Below are positions 10,815-22,267 of a stretch of 64,000 bases of DNA, piece after piece (positions within the stretch are counted from its first letter, which is position 1; every line of letters starts with the position of its first letter). This stretch comes from Torymus aiolomorphi (lineage: Eukaryota; Arthropoda; Insecta; Hymenoptera; Torymidae): the NCBI GenBank assembly GCA_036365515.1, contig CM070874.1:168019297-168083296 (forward strand). The letters are read 5' to 3'. The position numbers were made by a program, and so were the translations under genes. The notes under the pieces are model-generated. The model was given only the letters and a program-made list of their open reading frames with translations, made no database searches and was not told the DNA's origin.

Positions 10815-11622
10815 TTATTGGTGAAATATTCCTCTCTCGTCCTGACAATGTAAAGACTCCTCGTTGCAATCAGGACACAACCAATCACCACACATTGCAC
10901 ACCGGATCCAGCACCGTGTTCTTTGAAGCCAAAATGGCTTACCGCACCCAAAACACATATCACGCCGTCGACTCGGTACATCGTTTATTCGATGTCGATT
11001 CCGCCGAACGCGCCGTTGCATTAGTGAGACGTGCGCGTATTTTTTTTTCCTCCTTCTGTATTTGTAATTTTAAAAGTCTCTTCGCGGAATCAAAATACGA
11101 TTTCCGTACTTTTAAGAGCTGACGTATAGCATCCTCACATTTAACGGCCTCTTCTATATCGTCGTCGTCGTCGTCGTCGTCGTCATCTATATCCATTGCA
11201 GGATCGTAGTCAATATCGCGCACATCAACGTCCCGAACATTTTCGATGGTCTCAGCATCAGAGTCCACATCGATCGGTTGTAGTACTTCTTCTTCGTCTT
11301 CATCATCGTCTTCATCGGACTCTGATACCACTTCAACAGGCATACGATCGAGATCAATATTGTCTATGTTGATTCCCGCATCAGAGTCCGTATAGTATTC
11401 TTTATCTTCTTCATTGCCGTCGTCGTCGTCGTCATCCTCGTCCCACAGTAGATCGGCGAGAGCAGCATCCTCATGCACTTGTGCTGCACGTTCCTCCTCT
11501 AAATCGAACACATCATCGAGCACCTGATTGAACAATAAATCAGGCATCGGCTGGCCATGGATGTCAACGTCCATAATAGCTAAATTCATTATGTCGAGAT
11601 TCACGTCGTTCAGAATCTCCAT
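10815..11622 (-). pseudogene. Acidic protein with C-terminal cysteine-rich (zinc-finger-like) tail, one frameshift
   Basis: The minus-strand frame starts at ATG 11622 (MEILNDVNLDIMNLAIMDVD) and runs to 10960. A GTG six bases further upstream is not the start. It is strongly acidic, with runs of Asp at about 11445-11425 and 11190-11160. It becomes basic and helical near the end (RQLLKVRKSYFDSAKRLLKL). In the next frame (11021-10815) the sequence continues as a cysteine-rich domain, CFGCGKPFWLQ then RCWIRCAMCGDWLCPDC. That spacing resembles the treble-clef or PHD-like tails found on some insect transposases. The two parts are probably one protein broken by a frameshift near 10960-11020; splicing is less likely. 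I do not recognise the family. It could be the end of a transposase gene or a viral regulatory gene. Confidence 0.45.
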
Positions 11623-11862
11623 TTTCACAAAATCTATATATTTCGATTAACACAAAAAACTAAGTTCACTTTAGCACAAAAAAGAAAAGAGTTGTCAAAA
11701 ACTAAGTTGAAAAAAAATAATAGAACAGTAGAGAGACAATGTGGCTACTTCCGCACTTGGAATATAGACAGGTTACTGCAGAGACTTCCCTCCCATAATT
11801 TTTGTGCTATCATTCAAAACTGCAGGGCTAAGACAGTCGTGAATGTGAAAATCTCTGCACAC

Positions 11863-12215
11863 TCGTTCCCACAAACGTGTGCAGAAAATATTTTTTTCAA
11901 CTGTTCCCACAAGCGTTTGTAGAAAAATGATCTTGATCACCGCTCACGTCTGGACCAGATTAGTAAAAAATATAATCTTTTTCCTTCTAAAAAAGGTTTT
12001 ATTTCTGCAGAGGATATTTCATTACATACATAAATGTTAGAAAAAATCTTATTTCACCTGTTCCCACAAACGCTTGCAGAAACAATGATATCAACATCCG
12101 CTTATGTCTGGAACACATTAGTACAATAATATAATCTTTATCCTTCTAAAAAATATTTTATTCCTGCTGGGGATATTTTATTAGATTATTATTTAAATAA
12201 TTACATATTATTATT
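11863..12215. repeat. ~160-bp tandem repeat, two copies plus a fragment
   Basis: Units begin CTGTTCCCACAAGCGTTTG at about 11898 and 12058, with a partial unit at 11863. Each unit contains TATAATCTTT and CCTTCTAAAAAA. It sits directly before the large satellite array and may be its AT-rich edge or a separate element end. Confidence 0.7.
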
Positions 12216-12219
12216 TACA

Positions 12220-15200
12220 TAGAGAAAAAAACGGTTGAAAATCTGGGGTTACACTAAAAAATACGCATTTTCTGCATAGAATCCGAGTGTACATTGTACA
12301 TTATTGGAAAAAAGTACGAAAATATCGATTTTTGCCAATATCTCGAAAACTAAGCGTCGGAGCGAAAAACGGACAAAATTTTGGGGTTATTCTAAAAAGG
12401 GATGTACTTTGGACGTAGAAACGAATGGCACATAGTACATTATCGAAAAGGGTGGGGGGAGGTACCGATATTTACCAATACCAATACCCTGCAAACTTAG
12501 CATCGTAGAGAAAAACGGTTGAAAATCCGGGATTATACTAAAAAATACGCATTTTCTGCATAGAATCCGAGTGTACATTGTACATTATTGAAAAAAAGTG
12601 TGAAAATATCGATTTTTGCCAATATCTCGAAAACTAAGCGTCGGAGCGTAAAACAGACAAAATTTTGGAGTTACTCTAAAAGGGGATATGCTTTGGCCGT
12701 AGAAACGAATGACACATAATACATTATCGAAAAGGGTGGGGGGAGGTATCAATTTTTACCAATACCAATACCCTGCAAACTTAGCATCGTAGAGGAAAAC
12801 GGTGGAAAATCCGGGATTATACTAAAAAATACGCATTTTCTACATAGAATCCGAGTGTACATTGTACATTATTGAAAAAAAGTACGAAATATCGATTTTT
12901 GCCAATATCTCGATAACTAAGCTTCGGAGCGAAAAACGGACAAAATTTTGGGGTTATTCAAAAAGGTGATGTACTTTGACCGTAAAAACGAATGACACAT
13001 AGTACATTATCGAAAAGGGTGGGGGGAGGTATCGATTTTTACCAATACCAATAACCTGCAAACTTAGCATCGTAGAAAAAAACGGTTGAAAATCCGGGAT
13101 TATACTAAAAAATACGCATTTTCTGCATAGAATCCGAGTGTACATTGTACATTATTGAAAATAAGTACGAAATATCGATTTTTGCCAATATCTCGATAAC
13201 TAAGCGTCGGAGCGAAAAACGGACAAAATTTTGGGGTTATTCAAAAAGGTGATGTACTTTGGCCGTAAGAACGAATGACACATAGTACATTATCGAAAAG
13301 GGTGGGGGGAGGTATCGATTTTTACCAATACCAATAACCTGCAAACTTAGCATCATAGAGAAAAACGGTTGAAAATCTTGGATTATACTAAAAAATACGC
13401 ATTTTCTGCATAGAATCCGAATGTACATTGTACATTATTGAAAAAAAGTGTGAAAATATCGATTTTTGCCGATATCTCGAAAACTAAACGTCGGAGCGAA
13501 AAACGGACAAAATTTTTGGGTTATTCTAAAAGGGGATGTACTTTGGACGTAGAAACGAATGACACATAATACATTATCGAAAAGGGTGGGGGGAGGTATC
13601 GATTTTTACCAATGCCAATACCCTGCAAACTTAGCATCGTAGAGGAAATCGGTGGAAAATCCGGGATTATACTAAAAAATACGCATTTTCTGCATAGAAT
13701 CCGAGTGCTCATTGTACATTATTGAAAAAAAGTGTGAAAATATCGATTTTTGCCAATATCTCGATAACTAAGCGTCGGAGCGAAAAACGGACAAAATTTT
13801 GAGGTTATTCTAAGAGGGGATGTACTTTGGACATAGAAACGAATGGCACATAGTACATTATCGAAAAGGGTGGGGGGAGGTATCGATTTTTACCAATACC
13901 AATACCCTGCAAACTTAGCATCGTAGAGAAAAACGGTTGAAAATCCGGGATTATACTAAAAAATACGCATTTTCTGCATAGAATCCGAGTGTTCATTGTA
14001 CATTATTGAAAAAAAGTGTGAAATTATCGATTTTTGCCGATATCTCGAAAACTAAGCGTCGGAGCGAAAAACGGACAAAATTTTGGGATTACTCTAAAAG
14101 GGGATGTACTTTGGCCGTAGAAATGAATGACACATAGTACATTATCGAAGAGGGTGGGAGGAGGTATCGATTTTTACCAATACCAATACCCTGCAAACTT
14201 AGCATCGTAGAGAAAAACAGTTGAAAATCCGGGATTATACTAAAAAATACGCATTTTCTGCATAGAATCCGAGTGTACATTGCACATTATTGAAAAAAAG
14301 TACGAAAATATCGATTTTTGCCAATATCTCGAAAACTAAGCGTCGGAGCGAAAATCGGACAAAATTTTGGGGTTATTCTAAAAGGTGATGTACTTTGGCC
14401 GTAAAAACGAATGACACATAGTACATTATCGAAAAGGGTGGGGGGAGGTATCGATTTTTACCAATACCAATAACCTGCAAAAGTTAGCATCGTAGAGGAA
14501 AACGGTTGAAAATCCGGGATTATACTAAAAAATACGCATTTTCTGCACAGAATCCGAGTGTTCATTGTACATTATTGAAAAAAGTGTGAAAATATCGATT
14601 TTTGCCAATATCTCGATAACTAAGCGTCGGAGCGAAAAACGGACAAAATTTTGAGGTTATTCTAAAAGGGGATGTACTTTGGACATAAAAACGAATGGCA
14701 CATAGTACATTATCGAAAAGGGTGGCGGGAGGTATCGATTTTTACCAATACCAATACCCTGAAAACTTAGCATCGTAGAGAAAAACGGTTGAAAATCCGG
14801 GATTATACTAGAAAATACGCATTTTCTGCATAGAATCCGAGTGTACATTGTACATAATTGAAAAAAAGTTTGAAAATATCGATTTTTGCCGATATCTCGA
14901 AAACTAAGCGTCGGAGCGAAAAACGGACAAAATTTTGGGGTTACTCTAAAAGGGGATTTACTTTGGACATAGAAACGAATGGCACATAGTACATTATCGA
15001 AAAGGGTGGGGGGAGGTATCGATTTTTACCAATACCAATACCCTGCAAACTTAGCATCGTAGAGAAAAACGGTTGAAAATCCGGGATTATACTAAAAAAT
15101 ACGCATTTTCTGCATAGAATCCGAGTGTTCATTGTACATTATTGAAAAAAAGTGTGAAATTATCGATTTTTGCCGATATCTCGAAAACTAAGCGTCGGAG

Positions 15201-18200
15201 CGAAAAACGGACAAAATTTTGGGATTACTCTAAAAGGGGATGTACTTTGGCCGTAGAAATGAATGACACATAGTACATTATCGAAGAGGGTGGGAGGAGG
15301 TATCGATTTTTACCAATACCAATACCCTGCAAACTTAGCATCGTAGAGAAAAACAGTTGAAAATCCGGGATTATACTAAAAAATACGCATTTTCTGCATA
15401 GAATCCGAGTGTACATTGCACATTATTGAAAAAAAGTACGAAAATATCGATTTTTGCCAATATCTCGAAAACTAAGCGTCGGAGCGAAAATCGGACAAAA
15501 TTTTGGGGTTATTCTAAAAGGTGATGTACTTTGGCCGTAAAAACGAATGACACATAGTACATTATCGAAAAGGGTGGGGGGAGGTATCGATTTTTACCAA
15601 TACCAATAACCTGCAAAAGTTAGCATCGTAGAGGAAAACGGTTGAAAATCCGGGATTATACTAAAAATACGCATTTTCTGCACAGAATCCGAGTGTTCAT
15701 TGTACATTATTGAAAAAAGTGTGAAAATATCGATTTTTGCCAATATCTCGATAACTAAGCGTCGGAGCGAAAAACGGACAAAATTTTGAGGTTATTCTAA
15801 AAGGGGATGTACTTTGGACATAAAAACGAATGGCACATAGTACATTATCGAAAAGGGTGGGGGGAGGTATCGATTTTTACCAATACCAATACCCTGAAAA
15901 CTTAGCATCGTAGAGAAAAACGGTTGAAAATCCGGGATTATACTAGAAAATACGCATTTTCTGCATAGAATCCGAGTGTACATTGTACATAATTGAAAAA
16001 AAGTTTGAAAATATCGATTTTTGCCGATATCTCGAAAACTAAGCGTCGGAGCGAAAAACGGACAAAATTTTGGGGTTACTCTAAAAGGGGATGTATTTTG
16101 GACGTAGAAACGAATGGCATATAGTACATTATCGAAAAGGGTGGGGGGTGGTATCGATTTTTATCAATACCAATACCCTGCAAACTTAGCATCGTAGAGA
16201 AAAACGGTTGAAAATCCGGGATTATACTAAAAAATACGCATTTTCTGCATAGAATCCGGGTGTACATTGTACATTATTGAAAAAAAGTGTGAATATATCG
16301 ATTTTTGCCGATATCTCGAAAACTAAGCGTCGGAGCGAAAAACGGACAAAATTTTGGGGTTATTCTAAAAGGGGATGTACTTTGGCCGTAGAAACGAATG
16401 ACGCATAACACATTATCGAGAAGGGTAGGGGGAGGTATCGATTTTTACCAATACCAATACCCTGCAAACTTAACATCGTAGAGAAAAACGGTTGAAAATC
16501 CGGGATTATACTAAAAAATACGCATTTTCTGCATAGAATCCGAGTGTACATTGTACATTATTGAAAAAAAGTACGAAAATATCGATTTTTGCCGATATCT
16601 CGAAAACTAAGCGTCGGAGCGAAAAACGGACAAAATTTTGAGGTTATTCTAAAAGGGGATGTACTTTGGCCGTAGAAACGAATGACACATAGTACATTAT
16701 CGAAAAGGGTGGGGGGAGGTATCGATTTTTACCAATACCAATACCCTGCAAACTTAGCATCGTAGAGAAAAACAGTTGAAAATCCGGGATTATACTAAAA
16801 AATATGCATTTTCTGCATAGAATCCGAGTGTACTTTGTACATTATTGAAAAAAAGTACGAAATATCGATTTTTGCCAATATCTCGATAACTAAGCGTCGG
16901 AGCGAAAAACGAACAAAATTTTGGGGTTATTCAAAAAGGTGTGATGTACTTTGGCCGTAAGAACGAATGACACATAGTACATTATCGAAAAGGGTAGGGG
17001 GAGGTATCGATTTTTACCAATACCAATAACCTGCAAACTTAGCATCGTAGAGAAAAACGGTTGCAAATCTGGGATTATACTAAAAAATACGCATTTTCTG
17101 CATAGAATCCGAGTGTACATTGTTCATTATTGAAAAAAAGTGTGAAAATATCGGTTTTTGCCGATATCTCGAAAACTGAACGTCGGTGCGAAAAACGGAC
17201 AAAATTTTTGGATTATTCTAAAAGGGGATGTACTTTGGACGTAGAAACGAATGACACATAATACATTATCGAAAAGGGTGGGGGGAGATATCGATTTTTA
17301 CCAATACCAATACCCTGCAAACTTAGCATCGTAGAGGAAATCGGTGGAAAATCCGGGATTATACTAAAAAATACGCATTTTCTGCATAGAATCCGAGTGT
17401 TCATTGTACATTATTGAAAAAAAAGTGTGAAAATATCGATTTTTGCCAATATCTCGATAACTAAGCGTCGGAGCGAAAAACGGACAAAATTTTGAGGTTA
17501 TTCTAAAAGGGGATGTACTTTGGACATAAAAACGAATGGCACATAGTACATTATCGAAAAGGGTGGGGGAAGGTATCGATTTTTACCAATACCAATACCC
17601 TGCAAACTTAGCATCGTAGAGAAAAACGGTTGAAAATCCGGGATTATACTAAAAAATACGCATTTTCTGCATAGAATCTGAGTGTTCATTGTACATTATT
17701 GAAAAATAAGTGTGAAAATATCGATTTTTGCCGATATCTCGAAAACTAAGCATCGGAGGGAAAAACGGACAAAATTTTGAGGTAATTCTAAAAGGGGATG
17801 TACTTTGGCCATAGAAACGAATGACACATAGTACATTATCGAAAAGGGTGGGGGGAGGTATCGATTTTTACCAATACCAATACCCTGCAAACTTAGCATC
17901 GTAGAGAAAAACAGTTGAAAATCCGGGATTATACTAAAAAATACGCATTTTCTGCATAGAATCCGAGTGTACATTGTACATTATTGAAAAAAAGTACGAA
18001 AATATCGATTTTTGCCAATATCTCGAAAACTAAGCGTCGGAGCGAAAATCGGACAAAATTTTGGGGTTATTCTAAAAGGTGATGTACTTTGGCCGTAAAA
18101 ACGAATGACACATAGTACATTATCGAAAAGGGTGGGGGGAGGTATCGATTTTTACCAATACCAAATACCTGCAAAAGTTAGCATCGTAGAGGAAAACGGT

Positions 18201-18345
18201 TGAAAATCCGGGATTATACTAAAAAATACGCATTTTCTGCATAGAATCCGAGTGTACATTGTACATTATTGAAAAAAGTTCGAAAATGTCGATTTTTGCC
18301 AATATCTCGAAAACTATAAAAGGGGATGTACTTTCGACATCGAAT
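12220..18345. repeat. Satellite array, 284-bp units (about 21-22 copies), dimeric with higher-order structure
   Basis: Head-to-tail units of 283-284 bp. Each contains AATACGCATTTTCTGCATAG, ATCGATTTTTGCCAATATCT, CTAAGCGTCGGAGCG, GATGTACTTTGG and GGTGGGGGGAGGTATCGATT. The unit divides into two homologous halves of about 142 bp: both have TAGAA..CGA followed by a GTACATTAT word, a TATCGATTTTT core, a later TTAGC/TAAGC-GTCGGAG-like block with GAGCGAAAAACGG/GAGAAAAACGG, and a TTAT.CTAAAA end. Units 13805-14940 and 14941-16075 share unit-specific variants in the same order, a four-unit (~1136 bp) duplication. The recurring 63-codon minus-strand frames are a by-product of the repeat. The last unit ends just upstream of the Polinton. 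Confidence 0.95.
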
Positions 18346-18631
18346 TACATGATGAACTTGGATTTAAGAAAAACTTATATTTGGTACAAAATTAAATAAT
18401 TAACTTCTATTATGAATTTGCAGAATTTCAATGCGAGCACATAACTTTTTTGTCTCGTAATACAGTTTTAAAGATAGCATGGTATTAGATTTTTACAGTT
18501 AAACTTATTAAATTTCGTTTAGACCTGGTCTTGCAAAGATTTCGAAGAATTTAAATGTTGTTAAACTTTTAGTAACATTACGTTAACGAAAGTAGTTGTA
18601 AAATTTCCCGACTTGAGCGTACTTTTCAGGG

Positions 18632-18665
18632 TATATAAACAGCGTTTAGCGCTATACACCCCACA
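18632..18665 (+). promoter_or_regulatory. TATA box and initiator of the PolB gene
   Basis: TATATAAA at 18632-18639, with an ACAGTT initiator-like site whose A is at 18665, 33 bases downstream. The first ATG of the PolB gene is at 18712. The same arrangement precedes 35429 and 36516. Confidence 0.6.
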
Positions 18666-19914
18666 GTTCGCTACAACTTGGTAGAAGGAGCTATAAGAGA
18701 CTAAGTAAAAAATGGCATCACGCAAAGAATTATTAAAGCTTATAACATCAGTTTATTATATAGCTGTTTCACAACACACAAATATTAAAATATTTTGCAA
18801 TGATCAATGGATCAAAAAATTAAAAACACTTTCTGAAGAAGTCTTATTTAAAAAATTGCGATTTATCATAGACCTCTGTCCAATGCGTACAGTATTATAC
18901 ATTTACAAACGAGGTATTTTCAATAGGTTTAATAAAAAATCTATCGATATATTGGCGAGATATTTAATTTCTCGCAATTTACACGAGACACCATTTGCTG
19001 TGGATATTATGAGGCAGCATAATGTATATAAAGGTATGTCATTAAATTTTTAAAAATGGTTAGTTCTTATATTTTCGATAGTAATCTTTTTTTTATTTTT
19101 AGAATTAGATCAATTTCTTAATAATATCGATGATGCTGTGTTTGAGAATATTACATATGGTGAGAAAATTTTCGATTTGTTCCTTATGAAATAATAAAAA
19201 CGATTGTAAACACTTAATAACATTCAGATTTAAATTTTTATTGTATTGAATATACGGATGAACCATCAATCGATATAGACATGGAACCTGTTGCAGGCAC
19301 CTCACAAGGTATTCATTTTAACTTTAAAAAGGAATCTTATCAAAAATATCACCATGTTAGTAATATGATTTTTACTACTAGTAAACGCAACTGACCAACT
19401 GCTACGTGACCTTCAATCGAGCAGCAGCAGTAGCAATAGCAGGACAAGTAGTCGCTGCAGCAGCTGTAGCACTCGGAGCAGTAGTAGTACCCACAGTAGT
19501 GTCAGCCGTACCAGTAGTAGTAGTACCCGTAGCAGTGTCAGCCAGACTAGTGATCGTGCCCGATCACTATCAAACACAGACACTGATTCAGAAAATGATG
19601 ACGAGGAGATAAACAGTGAGTACATTATAAAAATATCTTTTATACAACTTAATTCCTGTAATACTATTGAAATAAAGACGAGTATTTGCAGCGAGGAAGA
19701 GGACGTGAACAAACAGATGATACTGACAGTGCAGAAGAAGATACAGAAAGTACAGAGGAAGATACAGAAAATAAAGGAGAAAATGTAGAAGAAGAAGATG
19801 AGCCATACACCATAATAACTGATGAAAGTACGAAATATTATCGGCGTTTTGGTCTCCACGGACGATCATTACATGTTGCAATCAGGCCACCACCTTCTGA
19901 CGCAAATATATATA

Positions 19915-22267
19915 TGGGAGCGTCCAGCAGAAACGGGCCACCGAGCGCGCGCGGTGCCTTTTTTCGCGTAAAAGGCGCTCTGTTTAACTCGCTCATAATC
20001 GTATGCTGCGTCTTTGAAAAAAAAACCAAGGACCTATATCGATAGATTTTTTCCTGCTCTTTCCAATGGTGCCATTGTTTTTATTGCGAAACGCTTTCTT
20101 CCGGACGAAAACTCGAATTGAATATTGAAAGCCATTTTTCTCAAAGTATATCATGTTTTTTTTTTTTTTTCAAAATAAACTATACCATTGGAAAGTACAA
20201 CTCTTAAGCTTCAAAACCCTATCTTAGCGAAGTTGGAGAAATAAAGGGTTTAAAAGTAACAACATGAAAAAGACAGCGCCGAGGGTTCGCGCGAGACCCT
20301 CGCGCCCGTGCGTACGGTACGTTTAAGTGCACGCTCTATTCAATTCGCTAATAATCGTGTACCAAGTCTCTGAGAAAAGAACTAAAACTTATTCATTTAT
20401 TTCTAAACAACAGTCTTCTTATTTTCAATTCTTGAGAGAATCCTTATCTGAAGGAGAGTTTTTAATTTCTCTAGATTTTTCAGAAAACTATGCTTTTATA
20501 GCACAAGATGCAGCACAATCATTTCATTATAATAATAATCAATGTAGTTTACAATAGTCATTACTATAAAGAATCAGAATCTAATATTGAACACAAAAGC
20601 ATGGTAGTTTTCTCAGATAGTTTAATTCATGACGTTGTTGCAGTTTATCTAATACAAGAAATTATAATTAATTTCCTTAAAAAGTCTTTCGATTTAGTTA
20701 GAAAAGTTATTTATTTTACTGATGGAGCTGCGCAACATTTTAAAAATAAACGCAATTTCCAAAATCTTCTTCATCATTATGATGATTTTGCTGTTGATGC
20801 TGAGTGGCATTTTCATGCAACAGCCCACGGAAAAAATGCATGTGATGGAATAGATGTTTCCGTGAAAAGCAATGCCAGACGAGAAAATTTACGGAAAGTA
20901 TCCGACAATTATAATTGACGCCCCAAGATTTATACAAATGGGCAACTGAGTATTTCAAAAATATTGAGTGCTTTTTTTCATCAAAAGACGATTACTTAAA
21001 GGCTACAGAAAAGCTACAAAACAGGCTAGCCTCAGCTAAGACAATACATCCAAATCAATTGTTTCATTGTATTAAATTATTAAATGATGCCAAAAAGTTA
21101 GAACTTAAAAGATTTTCAGCGTCAGAAGATTCTCAATTATATCCACCGATCAAAAAAGAAAAAGTACTTAAAACTCAAACAAAGAAAGAAGCGGATATCG
21201 CAAAAAGGACAATTCTTATAAAATCAAAAAAATGTAAAAAAATTAGAATTTAAAGGAAAAGGTAATATTGTTATGCCAGATTAAACAATCTATAAGGTTA
21301 TTTTAAATTTCTGTTTCACTGCTTTCAGTGCGTTCACGGATATTTTTATGTTTAATATATTATGTTTTTCGAATTTTGTTATATAAATGAACAAAGTTCA
21401 TTGTAATATTATACTAACTGTTACAACTAGATCCACAAAATTGTGTCCACGCATTGGCATTGTAAGTTACAAAACATTTTATATTTACAAAAAAGAAAGG
21501 GCGAAATAGCACATCGCGTGTATTAATCCGCCCTTGAGCATAGCGTAAAAAGTTCGGGCAGCCGCTGTCTTTTTGATCTTACTATTTTTGAACTTTTCAT
21601 GTTTCAACTTAAAAATATAATATTTTATAGTTTAAGACTTGTACTTTTGAAGAATATAATTCATTTTGAAGAAAAGACTGATATTTTATTGAAAAAATAG
21701 AGTTTAAACATTCAAATGGAATTTTCAACTAGAAGGAAGCATTTCGGAATAAAAATAATAGCACCATTGGAAAGAGCAGGAAAAAATCTATCGATATATG
21801 TCCTTAGTTCTTTTTTCAGAGACTTGGTACACGATTATTAGCGAATTGAATAGAGCGTGCACTTAAACGTGCCGTACGCACGGGCGCGAGGGGCTCGCGC
21901 GGACCCTCGGCGCTGTCTTTTTCATGTTGTTACTTTTAAACCCTTTATTTCTCCAACTTCTCCAAGAGAGGGTTTTGAAGCTTAGCAGTTGCACTTTCCA
22001 ATGGTGTAGTTTATTTTGAAAAAAAACATGATATACTTTGAGAAAAATGGCCTTCAATATTCAACTCGAGTTTTCGTCCGGAAGAACGCGTTTCGCAATA
22101 AAAAAAATGGCGCAATTGGAAAGAGCAGAAAAAAATCTATCGATATAGGTCCTTGGTTTTCTTTTCAAAGACGCAGCATACGATTATGAGCGAGTTAAAC
22201 AGAGCGCCTTTTACGCGAAAAAAGGCACCGCGCGCGCTCGGTGGCCCGTTTCTGCTGGACGCTCCCA
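19915..22267 (+). mobile_element. DNA transposon inserted in PolB, ~455-bp terminal inverted repeats
   Basis: The left end TGGGAGCGTCCAGCAGAAAC is repeated in inverted orientation at 22248-22267. The arms extend through a GCGCGCGCGGTGCC block and the CTATCGATA block to about 20370 and 21812, with internal indels. The flanks are TATA on both sides (left within ATATATA, right TATA at 22268-22271), so the target duplication is TA or TATA. The PolB frame stops at the left edge and resumes with TQWLERDMYEL right after the right edge. The interior encodes a decayed transposase. The superfamily was not fixed. Confidence 0.85.
20395..21253 (+). pseudogene. Transposase remnant of the inserted element
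   Basis: Three frame-shifted pieces. The first (20395-20557) has ISLDFSENYAFIAQDAAQSF, a putative first acidic block. The second (20560-20918) has VVFSDSLIHDVVAVYLIQ, VIYFTDGAAQHFKNKRNFQN and EWHFHATAHGKNACDGI. The third (20915-21253) is a basic C-terminal part. The DFSENY, TDGAAQHFKN and HGKNACDG blocks look like an RNase-H-type DDE transposase family common in insects and other animals, which I cannot name with certainty. A second, different relic of the same family is at 38330-38925. Frameshifts and lost residues in the CDGI region make it inactive. Confidence 0.65.

Noticed and set aside
12387..17974. Series of 63-codon minus-strand frames (MYTRILCRKCVFFSI...)
   Set aside because: They recur exactly with the 284-bp satellite unit and are interrupted in several units; they are a by-product of the repeat.
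12220..18345. CRISPR-like array
   Set aside because: Units are contiguous 284-bp satellite repeats without spacers, in a eukaryotic context.
18712..19053. Stand-alone 113-codon gene
   Set aside because: A consensus donor at 19034 and a phase-consistent exon chain make it more likely the first exon of PolB.
19413..19859. Minus-strand Leu/Phe-rich 148-codon frame
   Set aside because: It is the antisense shadow of the Ser-rich and acidic PolB exons.
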